Below are positions 44,468 through 52,503 of a DNA stretch of 59,363 bases, in pieces (position 1 is the stretch's first letter; every line of letters begins with the position of its first letter). The notes under the pieces are model-generated. The model saw only the letters and a program-made list of their open reading frames with translations, did not search any database and was not told the origin of the DNA. The stretch lies in NCBI GenBank assembly GCA_046349315.1, contig JAXMCQ010000030.1, forward strand, positions 1-59,363, read 5' to 3'. This DNA is from JAEUMG01 sp046349315. GTDB taxonomy: Bacteria > Pseudomonadota > Alphaproteobacteria > Rhizobiales > Aestuariivirgaceae. The position numbers were made by a program, and so were the translations under genes.

Positions 44468-45405
44468 GCGTTCTGTCCTGTCGCGGTCATGACTGCGTCG
44501 GCATTGATGCGGCCGTCCACCGACTCGAGCACGGAAGCCGCGGCAACCTGCCCAATCCGGGCGGCCACACTTGCCGAGTGACCTCGCAAAAGGCCGAAGA
44601 CGAAGCCGGCAATCGCTGCGTCGCCGCCACCGGTGACATCGCGCTCCCGTGGCCGAGTTGCCTGCGTTGGAATGACCAATGATTTCGCACCGCTATCCAA
44701 TGCCTCCGAAACGAGGACGCCATCGCGGTCAAGATGCAGCACGACAAGACCTACGCCTCGTCCATGAAGCGCCTGCGCCGCACGTTCCGCCATCCGTGGC
44801 GTCGTGCAGGAAAACCCGGTCAGCTTCTCTGCCTGGGCGCGATTGGGTGTAACCGCAAAAAGCGGGGCAATCTCCAGCATGGCATCAAGCCTTACACACT
44901 TCGGCACAGAGACCGGATCGACTATCAATCGCTTGCCCCGCTCCGCCGCGAAGCTTGCAACGCGCTTCAAGGTTGCCACCGCCAGATTGCAGTCGACAAT
45001 GATCAAATCCGCGGCCTGAAGCTTGCCGCGATGCGCCAGAACCTGTTCCGGGCTTATGGCCTCGATGATCGCCATTGCATTCACGGCCGTGAAGAGATTG
45101 CCGTCGTGATCGAGAATGGCGCTGTAGATTCCAGTCGGCTCGGCGACGGTGTTCACGCCGGAGATGTCGACGCCAGCGGCAACGGTTTGGGCGAGAATCT
45201 GACGCCCTGCCGGGTCGTTCCCCACAGCACTGATCAGGCCAGTATCAATGCTCAGGCGTGCGAGATGTTCGGAAATGTTGCGAGCAACGCCGCCCGGCAT
45301 GATCCTGACGCGACCAGGATTGGAGGTCGCTTCGATCAGCGGCTCCGTCGAGACGGCGCGGATATCGAGATTGGCGCCTCCTATGACGACGACCTTGCCC
45401 GCCAT
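44464..45405 (-). CDS. psuK: Pseudouridine kinase (PfkB family)
   Basis: A 313-residue PfkB-type kinase. Parts include VVIGGANLDIRAV at the N-terminus, NPGRVRIMPGGVARNISEHLA, and the anion hole/catalytic DVTGGGDAAIAGF near 265. It phosphorylates pseudouridine for PsuG. Its start overlaps the stop of the MttB-family gene (TGATG) and its stop overlaps the psuG start, so all three proteins are made in step. Confidence 0.92.
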   Translation of the reverse strand: MAGKVVVIGGANLDIRAVSTEPLIEATSNPGRVRIMPGGVARNISEHLARLSIDTGLISAVGNDPAGRQILAQTVAAGVDISGVNTVAEPTGIYSAILDHDGNLFTAVNAMAIIEAISPEQVLAHRGKLQAADLIIVDCNLAVATLKRVASFAAERGKRLIVDPVSVPKCVRLDAMLEIAPLFAVTPNRAQAEKLTGFSCTTPRMAERAAQALHGRGVGLVVLHLDRDGVLVSEALDSGAKSLVIPTQATRPRERDVTGGGDAAIAGFVFGLLRGHSASVAARIGQVAAASVLESVDGRINADAVMTATGQNA

Positions 45406-46973
45406 CAGAAATCCGTGGGCGCTCCGCCTTCGCGCTTGCGCCGTTCGACGAAAGCGTCAAGTTCCGCGCGGATGGCGGGATCCATGGGCGGTTCGCGATA
45501 TTCCTGCAACGCCTGCTTCCACAATGCATTGGCCTTTTGCGCGGCTTCCGGCTTACCGGCTGCGGCCCATTGCTGGTTGTTCCGCCAGTCGGAAATCATC
45601 GGTGCGTAAAAGGCATTCGTGTAGCGGGCAAGCGTATGCGCGGCACCGAAGAAATGGCCGCCGGGTCCGACTTCGCGGATCGCCTCGATTCCGAGCGCAT
45701 CCTCGTTCGTGTCGAGAGGCTTGAGGAATTCGGTCACCATTTGCAGAAGATCGCAATCGAGCACGAACTTTTCGAATGATGCGACAAGGCCACCCTCCAT
45801 CCAACCCGCCGCATGCATGACCATGTTGCCGCCGCCCATGGTAACGCCCCACAGCGAGAAGACGCTTTCATAGGCAGCCTGGGCGTCTACCGCATTGGCA
45901 GCGCAGGTATTCGAGGTGCGATAGGGAACGCGATAGCGCCGTGCGAGCTGGCCGCCGAGCATGCAAGCCTTCATGTATTCGGGCGTGCCGAAGGCGGGTG
46001 CTCCCGACTTCATGTCGACATTCGATGTGAAGCCACCGTAAATGAACGGCGCACCCTTTCTCACCGTCTGAACCATGGCCAGGCCCGCGAGAGCTTCGGC
46101 ATTCTGCAGGACGACCGCGCCCGAGACCGTCACCGGCGCCATTGCGCCTGCGAGCGTAAATGGCGTCACGCAAATCACCTGATTGCGCGATGACATTTCA
46201 ATGATGCCCTGAAGCATGGGCATGTCCAGCTTTAAAGGCGAGTTGGTGTTGATGATCGAGAAGAGCGATGGCTCGCGCTCAAGTTGCTCAGCATCAATGC
46301 CGCGCGCAATCCGGGCGATCTCGATTCCATCGCAAATCCTTTCCTTGCCGAGCGAATAGGCGTGGAACGGCTTGTCGGTGAGCACCGCCATGTCGCGCAA
46401 TGCTTCGAGATGGCGGATCGAGGCATGGACATCGATCGGTTCGACAGGGTACCCGCCGAGGAAATGGATCGTGTTGAAGTACTGAGAAAGCCGCAGAAAA
46501 TTGCGGTAGTCCGCAAGATTGCCAGATCTACGCCCACCGTCGGTATCAGAACAATTGGGCGGGCTCGACACGTTGCCAAAGGCCATCCAGTCGCCGCCGA
46601 GCCTGATCGTGTGCGCCGGATTGCGGGCATGCAGCGATATTTCGGAGGGAGCGGAGGCCAATGCCGCATCGATGATGTCGCGGCCTAACCGTACGCGCTC
46701 ACCATCGACCAGGGCCCCGGCCTTGCGCAGCATGTCCCGCGCCTGCGGCAGCAGGAAATCCATTCCGATGTCTTCGAGCACGCGCAGGGAGGCCTGGTGG
46801 ATCGATTCCAGTTCGTCGGCGGACACGATTTCCACCGCCTTCAGCCTCATGCGCGGCTGGCCATAGGCAGTCTGCTCGATCTTGCGCTCGCCGGCGCCAG
46901 CCCGGCGTCCGCCTTCCCTGCGGCCGCGGCGGTTCGACTCGTGGAGGACCTCACCGCTCAGGCTGTCAGTCAT
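45405..46973 (-). CDS. MttB-superfamily corrinoid methyltransferase 1 (non-pyrrolysine)
   Basis: A 522-residue trimethylamine-methyltransferase-family TIM barrel, starting MTDSLSGE with GGAAAGAAGA upstream. The N-terminus is Arg/Gly-rich (NRRGRREGGRRAG, residues ~14-28), then the family core follows: IHQASLRVLEDIGMDFL, DLADYRNFLRLSQ, TFLAG-like FTLAGAMAPVTV, MGGGNMVMHAAGW, GPGGHFFGAAHTL. No in-frame UAG is present, so no pyrrolysine, as in glycine betaine methyltransferase MtgB. It moves a methyl group from a substrate to a corrinoid protein. It is coupled to psuK and overlaps the LysR stop by eight bases. The substrate is unknown, perhaps related to the nucleoside theme of its operon. Confidence 0.9.
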   Translation of the reverse strand: MTDSLSGEVLHESNRRGRREGGRRAGAGERKIEQTAYGQPRMRLKAVEIVSADELESIHQASLRVLEDIGMDFLLPQARDMLRKAGALVDGERVRLGRDIIDAALASAPSEISLHARNPAHTIRLGGDWMAFGNVSSPPNCSDTDGGRRSGNLADYRNFLRLSQYFNTIHFLGGYPVEPIDVHASIRHLEALRDMAVLTDKPFHAYSLGKERICDGIEIARIARGIDAEQLEREPSLFSIINTNSPLKLDMPMLQGIIEMSSRNQVICVTPFTLAGAMAPVTVSGAVVLQNAEALAGLAMVQTVRKGAPFIYGGFTSNVDMKSGAPAFGTPEYMKACMLGGQLARRYRVPYRTSNTCAANAVDAQAAYESVFSLWGVTMGGGNMVMHAAGWMEGGLVASFEKFVLDCDLLQMVTEFLKPLDTNEDALGIEAIREVGPGGHFFGAAHTLARYTNAFYAPMISDWRNNQQWAAAGKPEAAQKANALWKQALQEYREPPMDPAIRAELDAFVERRKREGGAPTDF

Positions 46974-47901
46974 TCTTCTTTCCCTTCTCGCGATAGCGTT
47001 CGAGGATGGGATCGGCATTGATCTGCTTGACCAGCCAATCCTCGAAACGCCGGATTTTCGGTTTCATGCGATGCTCGGCCGCGCAGGCGAACTGCCATTG
47101 ATGGCGATGCGGCACCAGTAATTGGAATGGTTGTACGAGACGCCCGGCGGCTATTTCGTCGGTGGCAAAGGGACCGATGGTCATGGCCACACCCCTGCCT
47201 TCGATCGCCGCCTCCTGCGCCAAGATATAGCTGTCGAAGGCAAGGCGATCTGAAAGCTGGATGCCCTTCACGCCGGCCGCGGCGAGCCACAAATGCCAGT
47301 CCTCCTCGGCTGTATACACATAGAGAAGCTTATGCTTCTTCAGGTCCTGCGGCGTCTTGATGGCATTGGGGCCGGTCATCAATTGCGGCGCGCAAACCGG
47401 CGTTAATAGCGACCGGAACAAGGGCCGGTAATAGTGATTGGGCGATTTGTTGCGGGCGAGGATGAGGCCGGCGTCGACATTGGTCTCGTCGAAATCCCAG
47501 TCGAAATAGGCCGTCGACAATCTCACCTTCATGTCCGGAAAGCGACGCTCGAAATCATGGAGATGCGGGATTAGCCACTTCAAGGCGACGGTCACATAGA
47601 CCTGGATGGTCAGCTCGTTGTCGGCAGCGGGTGGCCGCAAGGTGCGGGTCTGAGATTCGATCTGGTCGAAGGCATCGCGGATGGCCGGATAGTAGAACTG
47701 CCCCGATTGGGTGAGTTCGGCGCGCCGGGCATCGCGGCGGAAGAGCTGGAGCCCCAGATGCTGCTCCAGCGACTTGACCTGGTGGCTCACGGCCGATCGG
47801 GTGATTCCGAGTTCACCTGCCGCCAAGCGAAAGCTGCCCAGCCTCGCCGCCGCCTCGAAGGCGGTGAGCGCACGTAACGGGGGCAGGTCGCGACGGGGCA
47901 A
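46966..47901 (-). CDS. LysR-family regulator (GcvA-like) of the mttB-psuKG operon
   Basis: A 311-residue LysR protein of the GcvA type: LRALTAFEAAARLGSFRLAAG, ITRSAVSHQVKSLEQHLG, then the effector domain (YVTVALKWLIPHL). The frame opens with TTG at 47901; no better start is seen. It is the first gene of a four-gene operon and overlaps the start of the MttB gene by eight bases, so it should regulate its own operon and perhaps the divergent MttB gene 2. Confidence 0.88.
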   Translation of the reverse strand: MPRRDLPPLRALTAFEAAARLGSFRLAAGELGITRSAVSHQVKSLEQHLGLQLFRRDARRAELTQSGQFYYPAIRDAFDQIESQTRTLRPPAADNELTIQVYVTVALKWLIPHLHDFERRFPDMKVRLSTAYFDWDFDETNVDAGLILARNKSPNHYYRPLFRSLLTPVCAPQLMTGPNAIKTPQDLKKHKLLYVYTAEEDWHLWLAAAGVKGIQLSDRLAFDSYILAQEAAIEGRGVAMTIGPFATDEIAAGRLVQPFQLLVPHRHQWQFACAAEHRMKPKIRRFEDWLVKQINADPILERYREKGKKND

Positions 47902-48083
47902 GCGAATTCACCATTCAATGCAGCGTAAGCCTATTAGCTTAAACAAATGGGCGCGGTAAGGGGTTGAGCCGGTCTCGCCGGGGCGCTAGATGGTGAATAA
48001 TTCTCACCTTACAAGGCGCGATATTGAGGCTTCCGCAGGCGCCGGTTACGCGGCATTGTCCGGCTTCGCTATGGAGATCGAAA
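47902..48083. promoter_or_regulatory. Divergent promoter region between LysR and MttB gene 2
   Basis: The 182-base gap holds an inverted repeat GGTGA-N7-TCACC at about 47993-48010 and an AT-rich stretch around CTATTAGCTTAAAC at 47929-47942, either of which could be the LysR site. One regulator could thus control both MttB genes. No riboswitch-like structure was recognised. Confidence 0.45.
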
Positions 48084-49667
48084 ATGAGTGTCGCTGAAGA
48101 CCTTTCGCGTCGTCGCGGTGGCCGGGATGCGCGGCGCGCCTTGCGGGCGCGGCCGATTCCGCTCGAGGAGGCGGCCGTCCATCCGGGCATGACCGGCGGG
48201 CAGTATAAGCCCTTGAGCGATCGCGACGTGCAACGCATTCATGAAGCGGCGCTGGAGATCCTCGAAACGGTCGGCCTCGCCCAGGCCATTCCGAGCTGCA
48301 TCGAGATGCTCACCGCCAAGGGCTGCACCCTCAACGATCAGGGTCGCCTGCTCTTCCCGCGCAGTCTTGTCGAAGATACGCTCGCAACCTGTGCCCGCGA
48401 ATTCGTCCTTTATGCTCGCGATCCCAAGCACGACATGCAGCCCTGGGGGAACCGGGTCTATTTCGGCACCGCCGGAGCGGCGGTTCACATCGTTGAGGTT
48501 GAAACGCGAAGCTATCGCGAGTCCTATCTCGCCGATCTCTATGATTGCGCGCGCATCGTCGACCTTTGCGATCACATCCATTTCTTCCAGCGCACGATCA
48601 CCCCGCGCGACATGCTGACCGGGCATGATCTCGACATCAACACCGCCTATGCCTGTCTTGCCGGAACCAGCAAGCATGTCGGCACCAGCATGGTCCACCC
48701 CGACCATGTCGACGAAGTCCTCCAGATGCTGCATTACGTAGCCGGTAGCGAGCGCGCTTGGCGCGCGCGGCCCTTCGTCTCGCAGTCGAACTGCTTTGTC
48801 GTGCCGCCGATGAAGTTTGCAGAAGACGCCTGCCGCTGTCTCGAAGCGGCGGTGCGCGGGGGCATGCCGGTTCTGTTACTTTCGGCCGCGCAGGCCGGTG
48901 CGACATCGCCGGCCGCCCTTGCCGGAACCGTCGTTCAAGCGGTGGCCGAATGTCTTGCGGGTCTTTGCTACATCAATGCCGTTCAGCCCGGCGCAGTTGC
49001 CATCTGGGGCACCTGGCCCTTCGTGTCCGACCTGCGCACCGGCGCCATGTCGGGCGGTTCGGGCGAGCAGGCCTTGATCACTGCGGCCTGTGCGCAGATG
49101 GGCCATTTCTACAAGCTCACTGTCGGCTCCGCGGCCGGCATGTGCGATTCGAAACTGCCCGATATCCAGGCCGGCTATGAGAAAGGCGTCACCGCTTCGC
49201 TCGCGGCGATGACCGGCATCAATCTCATGTATGAAACGGCGGGCATGCATGCCTCGCTGCTCGGCTTCTGCCTCGAGAGCCTGCTCATCGACAATGACAT
49301 GCTCGGCTCGATCAACCGCAATATCCGCGGCATCGAAGTCAATGACGAAACCTTGTCGGTCGACGTCATCCGCAATGTCTGCATCGATGGTCCCGGCCAT
49401 TATCTCGGTCATGACCAGACACTGTCGCTCATGCTCAAGGAATATGTCTATCCGGCACTCGGCAACCGCATGAGTCCGAAAGAGTGGAACGAAGCCGGCC
49501 GGCCCGACATTGTCGAGCGTGCCACCGCCAAGAAGCGGGAAATCCTCTCGACCCACTATCCCGATTACATCCCACGCGACATCGACGATCTCATTCGCTC
49601 GAAGCACGATATCAAACTGCCGCGCGAGATCATGCAGCCCGGGGATCCGCGCTGGGCGCGCAAATAG
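48084..49667 (+). CDS. MttB-superfamily corrinoid methyltransferase 2 (non-pyrrolysine)
   Basis: A 527-residue MttB-family protein with start MSVAEDLS (GGAGA ahead; a longer frame from 48024 is less likely). Its N-terminus is Arg-rich (RRRGGRDARRALRARP, residues ~9-24). Core parts: IHEAALEILETVGLAQA, SYLADLYDCARIVD, SAAQAGATSPAALAGTVVQ, WGTWPFVSDLRTGAMSGG, GSAAGMCDSKLPD, GPGHYLGHDQTL. No UAG codon interrupts it. It heads an operon with the CblC-ferredoxin protein, the homocysteine-methyltransferase-like protein and a GFA protein. The C-terminal VERATAKKREIL segment and two intact TIM-barrel halves indicate a functional enzyme; the substrate is unknown. Confidence 0.92.
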   Translation: MSVAEDLSRRRGGRDARRALRARPIPLEEAAVHPGMTGGQYKPLSDRDVQRIHEAALEILETVGLAQAIPSCIEMLTAKGCTLNDQGRLLFPRSLVEDTLATCAREFVLYARDPKHDMQPWGNRVYFGTAGAAVHIVEVETRSYRESYLADLYDCARIVDLCDHIHFFQRTITPRDMLTGHDLDINTAYACLAGTSKHVGTSMVHPDHVDEVLQMLHYVAGSERAWRARPFVSQSNCFVVPPMKFAEDACRCLEAAVRGGMPVLLLSAAQAGATSPAALAGTVVQAVAECLAGLCYINAVQPGAVAIWGTWPFVSDLRTGAMSGGSGEQALITAACAQMGHFYKLTVGSAAGMCDSKLPDIQAGYEKGVTASLAAMTGINLMYETAGMHASLLGFCLESLLIDNDMLGSINRNIRGIEVNDETLSVDVIRNVCIDGPGHYLGHDQTLSLMLKEYVYPALGNRMSPKEWNEAGRPDIVERATAKKREILSTHYPDYIPRDIDDLIRSKHDIKLPREIMQPGDPRWARK

Positions 49668-49687
49668 CAGGACAAGCCTGCGGGATC

Positions 49688-50341
49688 ATGGAACATCCCG
49701 TCTTCACGCGCATCATGGCCGAGGGCTTTATGCCCTTCGGCTGGTTCGCACCGCGCAACGGTGATCGGGTGCCCGAGGGTGCGGGCCTCGTGCTGCTCAT
49801 CGGCAATGCCGGACCGGCGATGTTCCGGCGCTTTGCGCGCGAGCGCGATCCGGATCATGACCTCCTCGACGACTGGTGCCGCGCGGTGATCGATCCGTTG
49901 GCGCATGCACTCGGCGCGCGCGCGATCTACCCATTCGACAAGCCGCCACAGCCATTTCTCAGCTGGGCGCAGCGGGCCGGCTGCGGCCGTGCCTCGCCGC
50001 TCGGCCTCAATATCCATCCGACCTATGGCTTGTGGCACGCCTTCCGCGCCGCGCTCGTCTTTGAGACCGATCCCGGACTGCCATCGATGTCTGCCAGCTC
50101 ACATCCTTGCGAGAGTTGCATCGGCCGCCCGTGCCTTACTGCCTGTCCGGTCGATGCCTTTACCGGCGATAGCTACCGGATCGACGATTGCGTCCGCCAC
50201 ATCGCATCGCCCGCAGGCGAAGACTGCATGCTGCATGGCTGTCTTGCCCGCCGTGCCTGCCCGATCGGCCAGAATTATCGCTATACCGACCGGCAGGTGC
50301 AGTTCCACATGCACGCCTTCCGGCGCGCGCATACGGAGTAA
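49688..50341 (+). CDS. CblC/MMACHC-like domain fused to a 4Fe-4S ferredoxin domain
   Basis: A 217-residue protein. The N-terminal ~130 residues follow the MMACHC (CblC) B12-processing fold: MPFGWF, GLVLLIGNAGPAMFRRF and LGLNIHPTYGLWHAFRAALVF (His near 110) match the order of human MMACHC segments (LAFLVLSTPAMFDR, CIHPRFGGWFAIRG). The C-terminal part is Cys-rich: CESCIGRPCLTACP near 140-153 and CMLHGCLARRACP near 180-192, enough ligands for two iron-sulfur clusters. QueG and reductive dehalogenases share this combination of B12 fold and clusters. It lies between MttB gene 2 and the homocysteine methyltransferase gene, so cobalamin reduction or loading is a reasonable role. The MMACHC match is by eye. 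Confidence 0.75.
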   Translation: MEHPVFTRIMAEGFMPFGWFAPRNGDRVPEGAGLVLLIGNAGPAMFRRFARERDPDHDLLDDWCRAVIDPLAHALGARAIYPFDKPPQPFLSWAQRAGCGRASPLGLNIHPTYGLWHAFRAALVFETDPGLPSMSASSHPCESCIGRPCLTACPVDAFTGDSYRIDDCVRHIASPAGEDCMLHGCLARRACPIGQNYRYTDRQVQFHMHAFRRAHTE

Positions 50342-51276
50342 TGATGTACAGGGCGATTTCGGAAAAACTGAAAGCAGGCCACCTCATCCTTCTCGATGGC
50401 GGCACGGGCACCGATATCCAGGCGCGCGGCGTGCCGATGGATGGCGATACCTGGTGCGCCGAGGTCAACCTTACGCATCCCGACGTCGTCCGTGCGGTTC
50501 ATCGCGACTACATCCGCGCCGGCGCCGAAGTCATCACCGCCAATACCTATGCAACGAGCCCATTGCTCTTTAATTCGCTCGGTCGCGATGACGATATGGT
50601 CAAGATCGACAAGGCGGCGGTAAAGATCGCGCGTGAGGCCTGCGCGGAATTGGATGCCAAGCACGTCGCGGTCGCCGGCTCGTTCTCGGTCATGCGGCCG
50701 ACCACCCAGGGTGCCGACCGTACCGATGTGTGGCGGGAGTGGCCGAAGTCGGAAGCGGTCCGTCTCATGCGGCGCAAGGCGGATGGCATGGCGGAAGCCG
50801 GCTGTGACCTCATCATGATGGAGATGATGCGCGATCGCGATTATTCGCTGTGGGCAACGGAAGCCGCGGTCGCCACCGGCTTGCCCGTCTGGGTCGGGAT
50901 CGCGGTCGAGAAAAAGGAAGATGGCCGCTTGCTGGGATTTGGTCGCGGCGACTGGCAGCTCGACGACATCGTCCCTGCCCTGATGTCGACCGGCGCCAAG
51001 GTCTGCAACATCATGCATACTTCGCCGAATGACACCGACGAGGCGCTGCCAATTGTGCGCAAGCACTGGTCGGGGCCTATGGGGGCCTATCCCGAATGCG
51101 GTTATTTCAAAATGCCGGACTGGCAGTTCGTCGACATCATCCCGCCGGAGGAACTCGTCGCCAAGGCGCGGGACTGGTACGCCCAAGGCGCGCGCCTGAT
51201 CGGCGGCTGCTGCGGCATTGGCCCCAAGCATATCAAGGCCTTGGCGCAAGCCTTTGCGAAGAAACTTCAAGCATGA
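50341..51276 (+). CDS. Homocysteine S-methyltransferase family protein
   Basis: About 311 residues of the betaine/S-methylmethionine-homocysteine methyltransferase (MetH N-terminal domain) family: LLDGGTGTDIQARGV, HRDYIRAGAEVITANTYAT, and the Cys-Cys zinc site LIGGCCGIGPKHIKAL near the end. The third zinc ligand, normally Cys in G-x-N-C, is aligned with His in NIMHTSP. Two tandem ATGs exist; 50341 overlaps the previous stop (TAATG) while 50344 has GGAG at better distance. It might pass methyl groups to homocysteine or another thiol. It overlaps the GFA gene by four bases. Confidence 0.87.
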   Translation: MMYRAISEKLKAGHLILLDGGTGTDIQARGVPMDGDTWCAEVNLTHPDVVRAVHRDYIRAGAEVITANTYATSPLLFNSLGRDDDMVKIDKAAVKIAREACAELDAKHVAVAGSFSVMRPTTQGADRTDVWREWPKSEAVRLMRRKADGMAEAGCDLIMMEMMRDRDYSLWATEAAVATGLPVWVGIAVEKKEDGRLLGFGRGDWQLDDIVPALMSTGAKVCNIMHTSPNDTDEALPIVRKHWSGPMGAYPECGYFKMPDWQFVDIIPPEELVAKARDWYAQGARLIGGCCGIGPKHIKALAQAFAKKLQA

Positions 51277-51683
51277 CCAAGACCGGCTCGTGCCTTTGCG
51301 GCGCGGTTAAATTCGAAATCACCGGGCCGATTCGGCCGGTCATTGCCTGCCACTGCCAGCAATGCCGGAAACAGACCGGCACCTATATGTCGGCCACCGC
51401 CACCAAGGATGAGTATTTCAAGCTCATCGAGCAGCGCGGTCTTAAATGGTATCGCTCGAGCTCGGAGGCGCGCCGCGGCTTCTGCGGTGAATGCGGCTCG
51501 GTCCTGTTCTGGAAAGGCGATGGGCGCGACTACATCGCCATCGCCGCCGGCTCGATCGACGGCGATCTCGGCGTGCCGCTCGAAGGTCACATCTTCTGCG
51601 AGAGTGCCGGCGATTATTACGAGATTGCCGGCGGCGAATACCAGGCGCCGCAATGGGCGCGAAATCCGAAAGCGCCCGACTGA
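51273..51683 (+). CDS. GFA/CENP-V family zinc protein 2
   Basis: A 136-residue GFA-fold protein with ligands in GSCLCGAVKFE, CHCQQCRKQTG and CGECGSVLFW. The ATG overlaps the stop of the homocysteine-methyltransferase-like gene. It is a second, diverged member of the family in this window (the other is at 7677-8087); both close operons of one-carbon/amine enzymes. It may bind a thiol adduct such as S-hydroxymethyl-glutathione, which is not shown. Confidence 0.88.
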   Translation: MTKTGSCLCGAVKFEITGPIRPVIACHCQQCRKQTGTYMSATATKDEYFKLIEQRGLKWYRSSSEARRGFCGECGSVLFWKGDGRDYIAIAAGSIDGDLGVPLEGHIFCESAGDYYEIAGGEYQAPQWARNPKAPD

Positions 51684-52325
51684 TCAGAGCCCGGCGCGAG
51701 CTTTCATGTCGCGCTCAAGCTCGCCATAGCCTGTATAGCGGTACTCGTAGGCGAGGCCGAGCTTCTTCGCCGCCGCCATCGCCTGCTTGGCGATCTCCTC
51801 ATCGCGGGTCTGCGCCAAGTAGACGATCTTCGTGTAATTGCCGAAATACATCGGCAGCAATTCGGGATGCCGGTCGAGGGCCAGCCCCTGCCAGATCAGA
51901 CGATCGAAGTGACGTGCCAGATAGTCGGTCAGGAAGAAGGCGGTGAGATCGTCATCGGACTTCGCCGCGAAGGCCTCGTTGCCGGAGAAGAAAGCATAGC
52001 AATGCGGCCCGTCGATGCGCTCGACGCCCTCTTCTTCCAATAGGCGGTCAAGTTCGCCACCCGTCCCGCAATCGCCGTAGAGCACGAAGATCGCGCGATA
52101 TCTGTCCTTCGCCGCCTTGATCTTTTCGCGGATCGCCGGCACGATGAATTGCGGCGTGTTGTGCCACTTGGCGGGAAGGCAGTCGACGTCGAAGGCTGCC
52201 CAATGATTGCGCTCGATGAGGTCGACGATCTCGCGCGCCAAGGCCCCGCAGGCGATGAGCAATACATCGCCGCGGCCCGCCGTAAAATCGAATTCGTCGC
52301 TTGGCTTTAGGTTAACAGAGGTCAT
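51684..52325 (-). CDS. DUF1638 protein
   Basis: A 213-residue protein of the DUF1638 family: DVLLIACGALAREIVDLIERN, PAKWHNTPQFIVPAIREKI, FVLYGDCGTGGELDRLL, GPHCYAFFSGNEAF, AQTRDEEIAKQAMAAAKKLGL. The family has no proven function, but in Alphaproteobacteria and methanogens its genes often travel with corrinoid methyltransferases, as here. Three Cys/His-containing patches (CG, GDCGTGG, PHCY) could bind a metal or cofactor. It is convergent with the GFA gene, with no gap. Confidence 0.88.
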   Translation of the reverse strand: MTSVNLKPSDEFDFTAGRGDVLLIACGALAREIVDLIERNHWAAFDVDCLPAKWHNTPQFIVPAIREKIKAAKDRYRAIFVLYGDCGTGGELDRLLEEEGVERIDGPHCYAFFSGNEAFAAKSDDDLTAFFLTDYLARHFDRLIWQGLALDRHPELLPMYFGNYTKIVYLAQTRDEEIAKQAMAAAKKLGLAYEYRYTGYGELERDMKARAGL

Positions 52326-52433
52326 CGGCTTATCTCGATAGCTAGGTTCTTATCACGGCAAAACAACCCGCATTTCGCCAGCAGCCGACCAATGCCGTCC
52401 CTTTACGTCATCGGCTCATTCGCCCCTTGCGGG

Positions 52434-52447
52434 TTGATCCTGGTCAA
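52434..52447. promoter_or_regulatory. FNR/FixK-type box upstream of cytochrome c gene
   Basis: TTGATCCTGGTCAA matches the FNR/FixK consensus TTGAT-N4-ATCAA with one mismatch (G for A). Its centre is 63 bases ahead of the cytochrome c ATG, so activation from about -41.5 would put the transcript start near 52482. The gap also serves the divergent DUF1638 gene. Confidence 0.6.
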
Positions 52448-52503
52448 GGCGGGGGCCCGCGCCCAATCCTAATGAATGACCAGTTTGTCTCGGGAGGCCA
52501 GAT

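Noticed and set aside
47902..48083. Cobalamin riboswitch ahead of the MttB genes
   Set aside because: No B12-box-like sequence or suitable multi-stem structure is seen in the 182-base gap; only a short GGTGA inverted repeat.
45405..49667. Pyrrolysine-dependent trimethylamine methyltransferase
   Set aside because: Both MttB-family frames run to full length without an internal UAG and no pylTSBCD genes are seen, so these are non-pyrrolysine members.
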